This document shows, one piece after another, positions 46,917 to 56,534 of a DNA stretch of 64,000 bases. The position numbers and the translations under genes were made by a program. The DNA comes from Lentibacillus salicampi (lineage in GTDB: Bacteria; Bacillota; Bacilli; Bacillales; Amphibacillaceae). The stretch spans positions 310,001-374,000 of the forward strand of contig NZ_SRHY01000001.1 in the NCBI RefSeq assembly GCF_004565465.1, given 5' to 3'. A model generated the notes under the pieces. That model worked only from the letters and a program-made list of their open reading frames with translations. It was not told the origin of the DNA and made no database searches. Position 1 is the stretch's first letter. The number at the start of each line of letters is the position of its first letter.

Positions 46917-46948
46917 AAAACGGTTATCCCAGCGATAACCGTTTTTTT
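46917..46948 (+). terminator. Intrinsic terminator after codY
   Basis: A perfect 12-bp stem AAAACGGTTATC / GATAACCGTTTT with a 5-base loop and a T-run. It separates codY from the fla/che operon. Confidence 0.92.
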
Positions 46949-47486
46949 ATGTCCAGGATATGATGGATTGAAATCGTTTTGAATAACGGACAGCCTTATC
47001 AGCCACTTCCAGATCCAGCGCTAAAGCTACAGCTGAGAACTTGGTGGGACGAGCATTTGGTGTTGTCCGAAACGACATATTCTCCACTGTGATAAGCAGG
47101 CTTTTGCTCCTCCAGGCACACCATGTTTTCCTATGAGGACAGATTAATCCAGCAGCGAGTCAGAGCATCTGCAACACCGAGTTCAGTTTGTACGTCACTA
47201 AACGGGTGTCATGCAATTTGTGTGAAATGTCACCGTTGGATTTTGGTGAAGAGCTTCATTTTACAGTTAAAAATGGAAAAAAGACATGAGAATTTACCAT
47301 TATAAGGTATAAAATAATGTCGAAAGTCCTAGGTAAATAGAATTAAATATTTTCCCCGAAATGAAAACTGTCGAAATATGATGGACTTTGAAGGTATTTT
47401 AAATTACAATATTCGTATAGATACAGTTGTTTATGACCGTTGTTTTTTATCCTGCATCATAGATAACAACGATAGGAGGAAATTAT
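46949..47486. other. Control region upstream of the fla/che operon
   Basis: About 540 bp without a credible gene; a 60-codon open frame at 47123 has no ribosome site and no recognisable content. A partial copy of the 42699 repeat lies at 46995-47022. The fla/che promoter should be here. I tested sigma-A and sigma-D patterns (TAAA at 47334 with CCCGAAAT at 47355 has a 17-base gap, too long for sigma-D) and found none convincing. Confidence 0.5.
46995..47022 (+). repeat. Partial copy of the 42699 repeat
   Basis: This stretch aligns with 42699-42726 at most positions (shared TCAGCCAC..TCCAG.TCCAGCGC pattern) but the rest of the element is missing or unrecognisable. A truncated relic. Confidence 0.4.
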
Positions 47487-47885
47487 GTGGCTCTCTTTTC
47501 CGGCACTATCCAGACGCTTGAATCTTCTCTGAATTATGCATCTGCTAAAAACCGTGCGATTTCCAATAATATCGCAAATGTGGATACACCAGGGTTTAAG
47601 GCGAAAAATGTAGAATTCAGGAATGTTCTGAATGATGAAATGACTGCTTCACTCGAGTCAAAACGTACACATGAAAAACATCTTCCCTTTAACCACCTGA
47701 ATACGGATCAACCATTCCGCACAGTATCACGTCAGCATACGTCGTATAACCATAACGGGAATAATGTTGATATCGATAAGGAAATGGCGGAACTGGCTAA
47801 AAATCAAATTTACTATCAAGCCTTGGCGGATCGAATAAGTGGTAAATTTAACAGTCTGAAAACGGCAGTTGGAGGAGGAAGATAA
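47487..47885 (+). CDS. flgB: Flagellar basal-body rod protein FlgB
   Basis: A proximal rod subunit, 132 residues. The N-terminal rod motif NRAISNNIANVDTPGFKAKNV is typical. The start is GTG with TAGGAGGA 6 bases upstream; an overlapping ATG at 47485 is out of frame. It is the first gene of the fla/che operon; flgC starts two bases after its stop. Confidence 0.96.
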   Translation: MALFSGTIQTLESSLNYASAKNRAISNNIANVDTPGFKAKNVEFRNVLNDEMTASLESKRTHEKHLPFNHLNTDQPFRTVSRQHTSYNHNGNNVDIDKEMAELAKNQIYYQALADRISGKFNSLKTAVGGGR

Positions 47886-47887
47886 GT

Positions 47888-48346
47888 ATGTCGATTTTTA
47901 ATGCCATGAATACGAGTGCAAGTTCATTAACAGCACAGCGGCTCCGTATGGACGTTGTTTCTTCCAATATAGCGAATGCACAGACAACAAGGGCTGTCAT
48001 GAATGAAGATGGTAACTATGAACCGTACAGAAGAAAAATGGTAACGTTGAGACCATCCGAACATGACTTTAAATCCTATCTAAATCATGCCGTTCATTCA
48101 AATAACACGGACGTTGGTAAAGGTGTGAACGTATCACAGATAACGGAGGATGAATCACCATTTAAAGTAGTTTATAATCCAGAGCATCCAGATGCAAATG
48201 AAGCTGGATATGTTGAGATGCCAAATGTGGATCCTTTAAAAGAAATGGTGGATTTAATGAGTGCAACAAGGTCTTATGAAGCGAATATCACATCGTTAAA
48301 TGCAAGTAAGGGTATGTTGATGAAAGCACTTGAAATAGGTAAATAG
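47888..48346 (+). CDS. flgC: Flagellar basal-body rod protein FlgC
   Basis: A rod protein of 152 residues. N-terminal TAQRLRMDVVSSNIANAQTT and the C-terminal EMVDLMSATRSYEANITSLN motifs are the conserved coiled-coil ends of the rod/hook family. A GGAGGAAGATA site lies in the end of flgB. In the fla/che operon between flgB and fliE. Confidence 0.96.
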   Translation: MSIFNAMNTSASSLTAQRLRMDVVSSNIANAQTTRAVMNEDGNYEPYRRKMVTLRPSEHDFKSYLNHAVHSNNTDVGKGVNVSQITEDESPFKVVYNPEHPDANEAGYVEMPNVDPLKEMVDLMSATRSYEANITSLNASKGMLMKALEIGK

Positions 48347-48403
48347 TGACCGCACAACTATACATAGTCAACAGATAGAACAATGTACATAAGGGGAGAT
48401 ATC

Positions 48404-48715
48404 ATGAGTTCGTTTTTGAATGGCGTCACCGGCAGCCGGGCAGTCATGCCAAATTCTGAAACAGCAAAACAAACCGCCTCACCGAATGAGGCGCATCAAC
48501 ATTTTGCGAACAAACTTAAATCGGCAATCGACCAAGTCAATGAAGCCCAGGTTGCCTCAGATAAAAAAACAGAGGCATTGGCTAAGGGTGAGATTGAAGA
48601 TTTGCACAATGTCATGATTTCAGCTCAAAAGGCAAGTGTCACACTGGAAACCTCTGTACAAATTCAAGGTAAAGTCACGGATGCTTATAACAAAATCATG
48701 CGGATGCAAATTTAG
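48404..48715 (+). CDS. fliE: Flagellar hook-basal body protein FliE
   Basis: Joins the MS ring to the rod; 103 residues. The C-terminal half contains the FliE pattern DLHNVMISAQKASVTLETSV and VTDAYNKIMRMQI. ATG 48404 (MSSFLNGV) has AAGGGGAGA upstream, unlike ATG 48383. A 204-bp gap separates it from fliF, the longest gap within this operon. Confidence 0.94.
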   Translation: MSSFLNGVTGSRAVMPNSETAKQTASPNEAHQHFANKLKSAIDQVNEAQVASDKKTEALAKGEIEDLHNVMISAQKASVTLETSVQIQGKVTDAYNKIMRMQI

Positions 48716-48919
48716 AAAGCTGTATGGTCAACTTGTATCCATGTTCTAAAAAGCATGCGATTTTACTTAGGTACTAAGAGTTGCTATTATACCCAGGTTT
48801 TTGTTCGATTTGTTATAACGTTCTGCAGTATGTGTTTTGGGTGTCCGTAAAGAAAGACGACTCGTTTACTAAAGGACGAATGAATGCGCGTTTTTTAAGA
48901 GAACTTGGCGGGGGAATAT
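48716..48919. other. Gap between fliE and fliF
   Basis: No gene here. TG-T-TATAAC at about 48817 resembles an extended -10 element and could be an internal promoter for fliF onward; the support is weak. Nothing else stands out. Confidence 0.35.
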
Positions 48920-50527
48920 ATGAAGAAAAAAATAATTGAATTCAAGGATACAGCTAAATCTTTTTGGACGGACCGCTCTAAAAACCAAAAAGGTATTCTA
49001 ATAGGCTCTGCTGCAATCGTTGCTGCTTTGGCTTTAGCCATCATACTATTTTCCTCTGATTCTGAATTTGTTCCATTGTATAATGATTTGTCAGTGCAGG
49101 AAGTCAGTCAAATTAAGGAGGAACTGGATTCCAGAGGTGTACCGTATGAACTCAAAAATGGCGGGAAAACAATTGAAGTCCCGGGATCTGATGTTGATTC
49201 ACTGCTTGTTGACCTTGCAGGCCAGGGGATTCCCAACAGCGGAAATATCGACTATTCATTTTTTAGCGAAAATGCCTCCTGGGGGATAACCGATAATGAA
49301 TTCAGCATGATTAAACTTGACGCTATGCAATCGGAACTGGCGACCTTGATCCAGGGGGTTGAAGGTATTGACGATGCTGAGGTCATGATCAATATGCCGG
49401 AAGAGCCCGTTTTTGTCAGTGATTCTAAGCAGGAAGCCAGTGCTTCAATTGTCATCCATACAGACCCCGGACATCATTTTCAGGGCAATCAGATTAACAG
49501 CTTGTACCACATGGTTTCAAAAGCAGTACCAAACCTGAATGAAGAAAATATCGCTATTATGAACCAGTATTTTGAATACTATGATCAGGATTCACCAAAC
49601 GGGATCAACCAGGAGAATACCTATACATATCAGCAAAATGTCAAAAAAGATATCGAAAAGGACGTACAACAGCGTCTTCAGCAAATGCTGGGTGCGATGG
49701 TCGGTATGGAAAATGTGATTGTCTCAGTTACAGCAGATATTGATTTTACCGAGGAAAACCGTGTGGAAGAATTAGTCGAGCCGGTGGATGTCGAGAACAT
49801 GGAGGGGCTGCCGGTTAGCATTGAAAGCGTTGAGGAAACTTATGAAGGTAATCCGCCTGTCGGTGGTGAAGGCGGGACAGGTGATGAGGATATTCCCACC
49901 TATGAGGCTGCCCAAGAAGGGGGAAACGGAGAATACGAATCATCAAAAGAGACGATTAATAACGAGTATAACCGGGTCCGAAAAGAGATTACGGAAAGTC
50001 CATATAAAGTCCGTGACTTGGGTATACAGGTTGCTGTTGATGAGGTGAAAGGTGAACAGGACGGCGACGTACAATACCTGTCAGCACCAGAACAGGAAAC
50101 AGTGAGTGCCGGCATCGCCTCGATTTTGGATTCGATTATCAGTACAACCATTGATGGCGAATATGATGGCGACATAGAGCCTGAGGAGAAAACGTCTATC
50201 GTATTTCAGGAGTTCAGTGAAAGTATCGGATCGCCACAGGCCTCATCTCCCGTAATACCGTTATGGATGTATATCGCAGGCGGTGCACTGCTGGTTATTA
50301 TCATTGTTCTGATTATTCTACTGTTACGCAGCAGAAAAGCAAGTGATGAAGAGAACATCACCGAAGAAACCGTGTCAGATGAACCGGAAATAACAGCCGG
50401 TGTGTCGGAGATAGATGATGTTGAAGAATCTGAATCGGAAAGGCGCCGAAAACAATTGGAAAAATTGGCGAATGACAACCCGGAAGATTTCGCCAAGCTG
50501 TTAAGAAGCTGGATTGCAGATGATTAA
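48920..50527 (+). CDS. fliF: Flagellar MS-ring protein FliF
   Basis: The membrane ring that anchors the rod and C-ring; about 535 residues. Two membrane segments lie at about 28-47 (GILIGSAAIVAALALAIIL) and about 443-465 (IPLWMYIAGGALLVIIIVLI). The periplasmic-side YscJ-like domain (LSVQEVSQIKEELDSRGVPY) and FliF-specific domain lie between. The C-terminus (RKQLEKLANDNPEDFAKLL) is the FliG-binding tail. The loop about 320-350 is rich in Glu and Gly. The ATG at 48920 has CGGGGGAA before it. Confidence 0.96.
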   Translation: MKKKIIEFKDTAKSFWTDRSKNQKGILIGSAAIVAALALAIILFSSDSEFVPLYNDLSVQEVSQIKEELDSRGVPYELKNGGKTIEVPGSDVDSLLVDLAGQGIPNSGNIDYSFFSENASWGITDNEFSMIKLDAMQSELATLIQGVEGIDDAEVMINMPEEPVFVSDSKQEASASIVIHTDPGHHFQGNQINSLYHMVSKAVPNLNEENIAIMNQYFEYYDQDSPNGINQENTYTYQQNVKKDIEKDVQQRLQQMLGAMVGMENVIVSVTADIDFTEENRVEELVEPVDVENMEGLPVSIESVEETYEGNPPVGGEGGTGDEDIPTYEAAQEGGNGEYESSKETINNEYNRVRKEITESPYKVRDLGIQVAVDEVKGEQDGDVQYLSAPEQETVSAGIASILDSIISTTIDGEYDGDIEPEEKTSIVFQEFSESIGSPQASSPVIPLWMYIAGGALLVIIIVLIILLLRSRKASDEENITEETVSDEPEITAGVSEIDDVEESESERRRKQLEKLANDNPEDFAKLLRSWIADD

Positions 50528-50541
50528 GGGGTGGGACTTAC

Positions 50542-51552
50542 ATGTCTAGACAAGACACACTGACGGGAAAACAAAAAGCGGCCATTCTATTAATCTCGTT
50601 GGGACCGGATGTATCTGCACAGGTATACAAGTATTTATCGGAAGAAGAAATTGAAAATCTGAGTCTGGAAATCTCATCTGTGAAAAAAGTTGAATCACAT
50701 TTGAAGGAAGATGTGCTTGATCAATTTCACCAGACTGCGATCGCACAGGATTATATTTCGCAAGGTGGGATTGGATACGCAAAAACAGTGCTGGAAAAAG
50801 CGTTTGGGGATGAGGAAGCCAACAGTATCATCAAGCGTCTTACTGCATCATTGCAAGTCCGGCCGTTTGATTTTGCTCGAAAGGCAGACCCCCAGCAGGT
50901 ATTGAATTTCATACAGAATGAGCATCCGCAAACCATTGCCCTTGTATTATCGTACCTTGAGCCGGAGCAAGCCGGTCAGATATTATCCGAATTGCCACAG
51001 GAAATGCAGGCGGAAATTGCAAAACGTATTGCCACAATGGATTCGACCTCACCGGAAATTATCAGTCAGGTGGAACAAGTGCTTGAGCGCAAACTATCAT
51101 CTTCCATTACGGAAGACTATACGCAGGCGGGTGGCATTGAATCGGTTGTTGATGTGTTAAATGGTGTTGATCGCAGTACTGAGAAAACGATACTCGATGC
51201 CCTTGAAATACAGGATCCTGAACTGGCAGAAGAAATCAAAAAACGTATGTTTGTATTTGAAGATATTGTCGTTCTGGATAATCGTGCCATACAGCGTGTG
51301 ATACGGGAAGTTGAAAACGATGATTTACGTCTGTCACTTAAAGTTGCCAGTGACGAGGTGAAAGAAATTATCTTCAAAAATATGTCGCAGCGAATGGCAG
51401 AAACATTTAAAGAAGAGATGGAATATATGGGGCCTGTTCGCTTACGTGACGTGGAAGAAGCACAAACAAGAATTGTTGGGGCGATCCGCCATCTCGAGGA
51501 AATTGGCGAAATTGTCATTGCACGCGGTGGGGGTGACGATATCATTGTCTAG
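50542..51552 (+). CDS. fliG: Flagellar motor switch protein FliG
   Basis: The C-ring rotor protein that meets the stator, 336 residues. N-terminal TGKQKAAILLISLGPDVSAQVYKYL, middle EHPQTIALVLSYLEP and C-terminal FVFEDIVVLDNRAIQRVIREV with charged torque residues are all visible. It ends overlapping the fliH start by 8 bp, with the ribosome site for fliH within its last codons. Confidence 0.97.
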   Translation: MSRQDTLTGKQKAAILLISLGPDVSAQVYKYLSEEEIENLSLEISSVKKVESHLKEDVLDQFHQTAIAQDYISQGGIGYAKTVLEKAFGDEEANSIIKRLTASLQVRPFDFARKADPQQVLNFIQNEHPQTIALVLSYLEPEQAGQILSELPQEMQAEIAKRIATMDSTSPEIISQVEQVLERKLSSSITEDYTQAGGIESVVDVLNGVDRSTEKTILDALEIQDPELAEEIKKRMFVFEDIVVLDNRAIQRVIREVENDDLRLSLKVASDEVKEIIFKNMSQRMAETFKEEMEYMGPVRLRDVEEAQTRIVGAIRHLEEIGEIVIARGGGDDIIV

Positions 51553-52309
51553 TATTGATTCAAATCAATTACATGCTCTGAAAGAAAAACGTATCAACGT
51601 CAGACCGATTGAATTGCATGAGTCGGCTGAATCGGGTCATGCCACTCAGAGAAAAGATGAACAGCACCGTTTACAGGCAGAAGTCAATCGGGCACAAGCT
51701 GAACTTAAGCAAATTAACGATCGGCAGGCAGCACGATTACAGCAAACAAATGACGAAATCGAGGATGCAAAAAAGAAATGGGAAACCGAAAAACAGCGTT
51801 ATATTGAACAAGCTCAGCAAGAAGGCTTTGCAACAGGCATTGAACAAGGTAAACAAGCAGGGCTTGACCAGTATCAACAATTGCTGACAGAGGCAAATGA
51901 CATCGTAACGTCTGCAACAAACGATTATTATTCTACCATTGAGCAAAGTGATGAGACGATTTTAGACCTTGCCATCACTATTGCAGGGAAAATTATTCAT
52001 CAAGAACTGGCTGAAAAACCGGATGCATTTATCTCGATTGTTCATGCAGCCATAAAGGAAATTAAAGATAAATCGGACATCGCTATTTATTTGCACCCGG
52101 ACAATTACGATTTGGTTGTTCAACAAAAAGATGAGATGAAGCGCCTTGTTGATAAAGATATAAGAATAGCTGTTTATATCGATGACGATTTAAACGCAGG
52201 AAGTTGCCTGATCGAACATCCTTCCGGTCAAATTGATGCTGGAATTGATACACAGCTGAAGGAGTTGCGTGAGACATTGCATGAAATCAGTATGGAGAAC
52301 AATCAATGA
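51545..52309 (+). CDS. fliH: Flagellar export ATPase regulator FliH
   Basis: Binds FliI and controls the export ATPase; 254 residues from TTG 51545 (LSSIDSNQLHALKEK). A GGTGGGGGTGA site lies about 8 bases upstream inside fliG. The middle (about 40-115) is a Gln/Glu-rich coiled coil followed by repeats of the GxxxG type (EGFATGIEQGKQAGLDQYQ). The C-terminal domain resembles the peripheral stalk of F-type ATPases. The frame is open further upstream within fliG, but that part is not coding. Confidence 0.9.
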   Translation: MSSIDSNQLHALKEKRINVRPIELHESAESGHATQRKDEQHRLQAEVNRAQAELKQINDRQAARLQQTNDEIEDAKKKWETEKQRYIEQAQQEGFATGIEQGKQAGLDQYQQLLTEANDIVTSATNDYYSTIEQSDETILDLAITIAGKIIHQELAEKPDAFISIVHAAIKEIKDKSDIAIYLHPDNYDLVVQQKDEMKRLVDKDIRIAVYIDDDLNAGSCLIEHPSGQIDAGIDTQLKELRETLHEISMENNQ

Positions 52310-53619
52310 ATGTGGCAAAATATCGTGAGGCCATTCATCAGGCAGATACATTTAAACGGTATGGGAAAGTGCTGCGTGTGGTCGGGCTTATGATTGAATC
52401 GCTTGGGCCGGAAGCGAATATCGGCGAAGTTTGTTGGATACATAGTTCTAAAAACAAAAACCCAGTCATAGCTGAGGTAGTTGGGTTCAGCAATGAAAAA
52501 ATCATTTTAATGCCATATGCGGAAGTGGCAGAAATCGGCTCCGGTTGTTTGGTAGAATCAACCGGAAAGCCGTTAACCGTTAAAATTGGTCGAGGTTTAA
52601 TCGGAAAAGTCGTTGATTCGCTTGGGAAACCAATGGATCATTCCAGACTGCCCAAAGGATTATCAAACTATTTGACGGAACAATCGCCGCCGAATCCCTT
52701 ATCACGCCCCCCCATTTCGGAGCCATTTCAAGTGGGGGTCAAGGCGATTGATTCTTTGCTGACCGTTGGAAAAGGGCAGCGAATCGGGATTTTTGCCGGA
52801 AGTGGTGTTGGAAAAAGTACGTTACTTGGTATGATTGCCCGCAACAGTAGTGCAGATATAAACATTATTGCCCTGATTGGGGAAAGGGGCCGTGAAGTCC
52901 GGGAGTTCATTGAGAATGATCTCGGGGAGGAAGGACTTAAAAAATCTATCGTTGTTGTGGCCACTTCTGATCAGCCGGCTTTAATGCGAATAAAAGGTGC
53001 CTATACGGCGACGGCTATCAGCGAATACTTTCGGGATTTGGGATTTCAAGTAAACATGATGATGGATTCCGTCACACGGGTAGCTATGGCACAACGTGAA
53101 ATTGGTTTAGCTGCGGGTGAACCGCCTACAACGAAAGGTTACACGCCATCGGTATTTGCCGTACTCCCTAAATTGCTTGAACGAACAGGAACTAGTAAGG
53201 ATGGATCCATAACAGCTTTTTATACTGTATTGGTTGATGGCGATGATATGAATGAGCCGATCGCTGATACTGTTCGGGGCATATTGGATGGCCACTTCAT
53301 CCTGGATCGTAAATTGGCTGAACAAGGACAATTTCCGGCTATCAATAGTTTAAAGTCCATCAGCAGGGTCATGAATAAAATTGTCAGTCAAAAACATTTG
53401 GAAGCAGCTCAGCAAATCAGGGAACTGATGGGGCGGTACGAGGAGAATCGTGAACTGATTCAGATAGGTGCCTATAAACGGGGGACGAACCAGGAAATTG
53501 ATCGTTCCATTTCATATCACCCTAAGATCATGTCATTTTTGAAGCAGGGTGTATCGGACTATCACCCGCTGGAAGATTCGATTGCCCGGATGCAAAAGCT
53601 GCTTAATGGAGGAATATGA
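52306..53619 (+). CDS. fliI: Flagellum-specific ATP synthase FliI
   Basis: The hexameric export ATPase, 437 residues. Walker A GIFAGSGVGKSTLLGMIARN and the Walker B/following region MMMDSVTRVAMAQREIGLAAGE, together with PPTTKGYTPSVFAVLPKLLER, identify it. It overlaps fliH by four bases and fliJ by four bases, consistent with tight translational coupling. Confidence 0.97.
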   Translation: MNVAKYREAIHQADTFKRYGKVLRVVGLMIESLGPEANIGEVCWIHSSKNKNPVIAEVVGFSNEKIILMPYAEVAEIGSGCLVESTGKPLTVKIGRGLIGKVVDSLGKPMDHSRLPKGLSNYLTEQSPPNPLSRPPISEPFQVGVKAIDSLLTVGKGQRIGIFAGSGVGKSTLLGMIARNSSADINIIALIGERGREVREFIENDLGEEGLKKSIVVVATSDQPALMRIKGAYTATAISEYFRDLGFQVNMMMDSVTRVAMAQREIGLAAGEPPTTKGYTPSVFAVLPKLLERTGTSKDGSITAFYTVLVDGDDMNEPIADTVRGILDGHFILDRKLAEQGQFPAINSLKSISRVMNKIVSQKHLEAAQQIRELMGRYEENRELIQIGAYKRGTNQEIDRSISYHPKIMSFLKQGVSDYHPLEDSIARMQKLLNGGI

Positions 53620-54068
53620 TGGCAGGAACAGCAGCATTCTCCAGGATTTTACATGTGCGTGAGAATGAAAAGAAAAATGCCCAAAAAACCTATCAGAAGT
53701 CTATTGATATATTCGAGGAAGTGGCGACACAACTATATAGTTTATTGAGAAAGAAAGAGACAGCAGAACAATCATATGAAGAGTATCTGCAACAAACGAT
53801 ACCAATTGACAAGATAAGAGGGCAGTTGACCTATATCGAAAAATTAAATCATCAAATCGTGGAATTACAGCGCGATGTACAAAAAGCCCGAAATGAAATG
53901 GACGCAAACCATGAACGGTTGAACAATGCCCATGTCGAAGTGAAAAAGTTTGAAAAAATAATGGAACACCGGCAAGAGAAAAGCCGGGAAATGACCAAAA
54001 AACATGAAAACGAATCAATGGATAACATATCCATTCAGCAATATTTAAGCCGGAAACCAGGTGATTAG
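53616..54068 (+). CDS. fliJ: Flagellar export chaperone FliJ
   Basis: A coiled-coil stalk protein that enters the FliI ring, 150 residues. Nearly the whole chain is charged and helical, with heptad-like Leu/Ile spacing (YIEKLNHQIVELQRDVQKAR). The start at 53616 shares bases with the fliI stop; ATG 53619 directly follows and could be used instead. GGAGGAAT lies upstream. The family is identified by operon position as well as sequence. Confidence 0.88.
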   Translation: MMAGTAAFSRILHVRENEKKNAQKTYQKSIDIFEEVATQLYSLLRKKETAEQSYEEYLQQTIPIDKIRGQLTYIEKLNHQIVELQRDVQKARNEMDANHERLNNAHVEVKKFEKIMEHRQEKSREMTKKHENESMDNISIQQYLSRKPGD

Positions 54069-54069
54069 T

Positions 54070-54672
54070 ATGGCGGCCGATATGAACTCAAAAAAAAAGA
54101 AAATGAATCCGATTCTGTGGTTCCTGTTTACAATCGTTGTTCCATTCATAGCAGTGATGATCCTGGCGCTGATTATATTAACGGTCACCGGCGTTGATGT
54201 AGCGGGCTGGGCTAAACGGACCGGGAGTAGCATTCCTGTTGTTTCCGATGTCATTTCAGCAGATAAGGAAGAGGGAGAACAACAAAAGAAAGCTACACTG
54301 CAGGAGACGATTGCTGATAAAGATAGTGAAATTAATCAATTGAATCAACAAGTTTCCAGTTTGGAATCAACCATTGATGAAATGGAACAGGAAATTTTAA
54401 AACTTGAACAAAACGAAACAACTGGAGACGAGATGTCATCAGAACATGAGGGAAAGGAAACATCTCAAACGGATTCCATTAAAACAATGGCGTCATCCTT
54501 TTCCGATATGGATAACGAAAAGGCAGCTCAAATCTTCCAAAGTATGGAGGAGGATTTAGTCATAGCCATTCTGGAGCATTTGCCGGATGACGCTCGTGGT
54601 GAAATTTTTGAAGCGATGGAACCTGATGCGGCTGCGGAATATACACAGCAGTTCGTCAATCAGACAGAATAG
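54070..54672 (+). CDS. ylxF: MotE/YlxF family protein with MgtE-like domain
   Basis: A 200-residue single-pass membrane protein in the place of B. subtilis ylxF. A membrane segment lies at about 15-43 (PILWFLFTIVVPFIAVMIL), a coiled coil at about 75-115, and a C-terminal MgtE N-domain-like part at about 140-195 (MDNEKAAQIFQSMEEDLVIAILEHL). Related proteins are called MotE and may help MotC or stator function; that is not shown here. ATG 54070 has AGGTGA 5 bases upstream, and the gene begins one base after the fliJ stop. Confidence 0.82.
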   Translation: MAADMNSKKKKMNPILWFLFTIVVPFIAVMILALIILTVTGVDVAGWAKRTGSSIPVVSDVISADKEEGEQQKKATLQETIADKDSEINQLNQQVSSLESTIDEMEQEILKLEQNETTGDEMSSEHEGKETSQTDSIKTMASSFSDMDNEKAAQIFQSMEEDLVIAILEHLPDDARGEIFEAMEPDAAAEYTQQFVNQTE

Positions 54673-54703
54673 AAAAAAGGGACACTTGGAAGGGGGTGAG
54701 CAA

Positions 54704-56038
54704 TTGAATGCGGTCGGAATGATGTTTCAGCAAGTCACAAAAACAGGCAACACGTTTCAGCAGAATCGTGCCGAATCAGCTGGAACGGACGAGACAATGG
54801 ATTTCGAGAATCTATTAGCAAACGCAGGAATCAGTACGGATAACCAAAAAGATGGGCAGGAAAAAATGTCTCCGGAAAACATGCTGCGGGGTTTGGATGG
54901 GTTAAATCAATTGATGGATAGCTCCATTGCAAAGGAAGAATTACTGCAAACGTTAAACGAGATCATGAACAGTTTTGTTATGGACAAGAGTGGGGCACCG
55001 GTTGCAGGGCAGAACGACAAAGCATCAAAAGAAGCCATCGTGAACCTATTAAAAACAGCAATAGGCAAACTGGAGTTGGAACATGGCAGTAAAACAGAAG
55101 AAGAAAATATGTCTGCACCATTTCTTGTGACGATGCCGCCATCACCAGGATGGTTGAATAACGAACCTCTTCAAAAACAATTTGATGCGATATTTGCGAA
55201 AGCTGAAAGGCTGTTATCACAAATAACCGGTCAAAAAAGCATAGCCAAAGCGGCTCCGGAGCTATTGAAATTACTGGAGCAATGGACGGTATTGGAGAGG
55301 AAAAGCAGCGGGCCATTCAATATGGTAACATCATCTGTTCATACAAATAAAGAACAAACTACTTGGAGAGAGTTGGTACATGCTTTTCAAAAAAGAAATC
55401 AGCTCGTCACCAAGCAGCAATACAACTCAAGTGCGAAAGTAACAAGTACGGATGTTGCTAAATGGCTGCAGCATGCACTGAATAACCAGGGGTCAGTTGA
55501 AAAGGCATCTAGTCAGCCGTCCAGCATGTTTACAACGTCAGCGCCATTAACCAAAGCAGAGCAATATGTCATCCATATGAACCAGACACAAAATACCCGG
55601 CCCGCTGGACAGCAATTGATGGAACAGTTCCAAAAGGTTATGAAAACGAGCAAGTTTTTAGCGATGAATAATGGAACATCACAGCTTAACATAACATTGC
55701 GTCCGGAAAATCTTGGCGACATGATGGTTAAGTTCACACAGATGAACGGTGAGATGACGGTGAAAATTGTTGTGACGTCGACAGCCGTAAAGGAAATGCT
55801 GGAATCGAACATGCATCAGCTGAAGCATATGTTTTCACCACAACAGGTTGTGATTGAAAAGCAGGAAGCCGCAACCCAAACACAAACTTATCAGCGTGGG
55901 CAGGGTGAACAGTCAATGGATAATCACGATGATCAGGAACAGTCAGGTCATTCTAAGCAACACGATGGTCATCAGGATGAAGATGAGGAAAGTTTTGAAT
56001 CGTATTTGCAGCGCACATTCATGAACGAGGAGGTTTAG
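54704..56038 (+). CDS. fliK: Flagellar hook-length control protein FliK
   Basis: The secreted ruler and switch for hook length, 444 residues. The C-terminal domain (about 330-410) has the Flg_hook pattern TSQLNITLRPENLGDMMVKF and EMTVKIVVTSTAVKEMLESN. The N-terminal part is low-complexity and Gln/Ser/Thr-rich, as usual for the ruler. The tail is rich in Asp, Gln and His. TTG 54704 follows an excellent GGAAGGGGGTGA site; the open frame upstream lies inside ylxF. Confidence 0.9.
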   Translation: MNAVGMMFQQVTKTGNTFQQNRAESAGTDETMDFENLLANAGISTDNQKDGQEKMSPENMLRGLDGLNQLMDSSIAKEELLQTLNEIMNSFVMDKSGAPVAGQNDKASKEAIVNLLKTAIGKLELEHGSKTEEENMSAPFLVTMPPSPGWLNNEPLQKQFDAIFAKAERLLSQITGQKSIAKAAPELLKLLEQWTVLERKSSGPFNMVTSSVHTNKEQTTWRELVHAFQKRNQLVTKQQYNSSAKVTSTDVAKWLQHALNNQGSVEKASSQPSSMFTTSAPLTKAEQYVIHMNQTQNTRPAGQQLMEQFQKVMKTSKFLAMNNGTSQLNITLRPENLGDMMVKFTQMNGEMTVKIVVTSTAVKEMLESNMHQLKHMFSPQQVVIEKQEAATQTQTYQRGQGEQSMDNHDDQEQSGHSKQHDGHQDEDEESFESYLQRTFMNEEV

Positions 56039-56533
56039 GTGAATATTATGACAACAATTGATTCGTCGCTTTATTTGCATAATAAGCCGACAGAGCGGGC
56101 TCCAAGTCCTGAACTCGGTAAAAATGAATTTTTAAAAATATTAATGACTCAGATGCAAAATCAGGACCCGACCAGCCCGATGGAAAACACCGAATTTATT
56201 TCACAAATGGCGTCCTTTTCATCACTCGAACAGATGACGAATATGACAAATTCCATTGACAAGCTTGTGCAAAACCAAACCGTTTCGCCGATTCTTCAAC
56301 ACAGTCATATGATTGGTAAAGATGTCTCGTATCAGGCATATGACAAAGAAACCGGAGAAAAGCTGGACATCCAAACAAGCCATGTACTGGCAGTCAGTCA
56401 GTATGAAGGTCGCGCTGTACTGGAGCTTGAAAATGGTGAAAAAATTTATGCTGATGCGATTACCCGGATGATTGGGGAAAATGCTGGTACGGGAGACGAT
56501 ATGGCGGATTCAAGTGGTAAAGGAAGTGCATAA
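56039..56533 (+). CDS. flgD: Flagellar hook assembly scaffold FlgD
   Basis: The hook-capping protein, 164 residues. The N-terminal motif LGKNEFLKILMTQMQNQDPTSP followed by NTEFISQMASFSSLEQM is diagnostic. It has the minimal length seen in Bacilli. The start is GTG, right after the fliK stop, with GAGGAGG upstream. Followed after one base by the TIGR02530-family gene. Confidence 0.95.
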   Translation: MNIMTTIDSSLYLHNKPTERAPSPELGKNEFLKILMTQMQNQDPTSPMENTEFISQMASFSSLEQMTNMTNSIDKLVQNQTVSPILQHSHMIGKDVSYQAYDKETGEKLDIQTSHVLAVSQYEGRAVLELENGEKIYADAITRMIGENAGTGDDMADSSGKGSA

Positions 56534-56534
56534 A

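Noticed and set aside
47123-47305. A 60-codon frame upstream of flgB
   Set aside because: No ribosome site, odd composition and no similarity I recognise; it lies in the fla/che control region.
47334-47362. Possible sigma-D promoter for fla/che (TAAA ... CCCGAAAT)
   Set aside because: The gap is 17 bases where about 15 is expected and the -10 part matches poorly.
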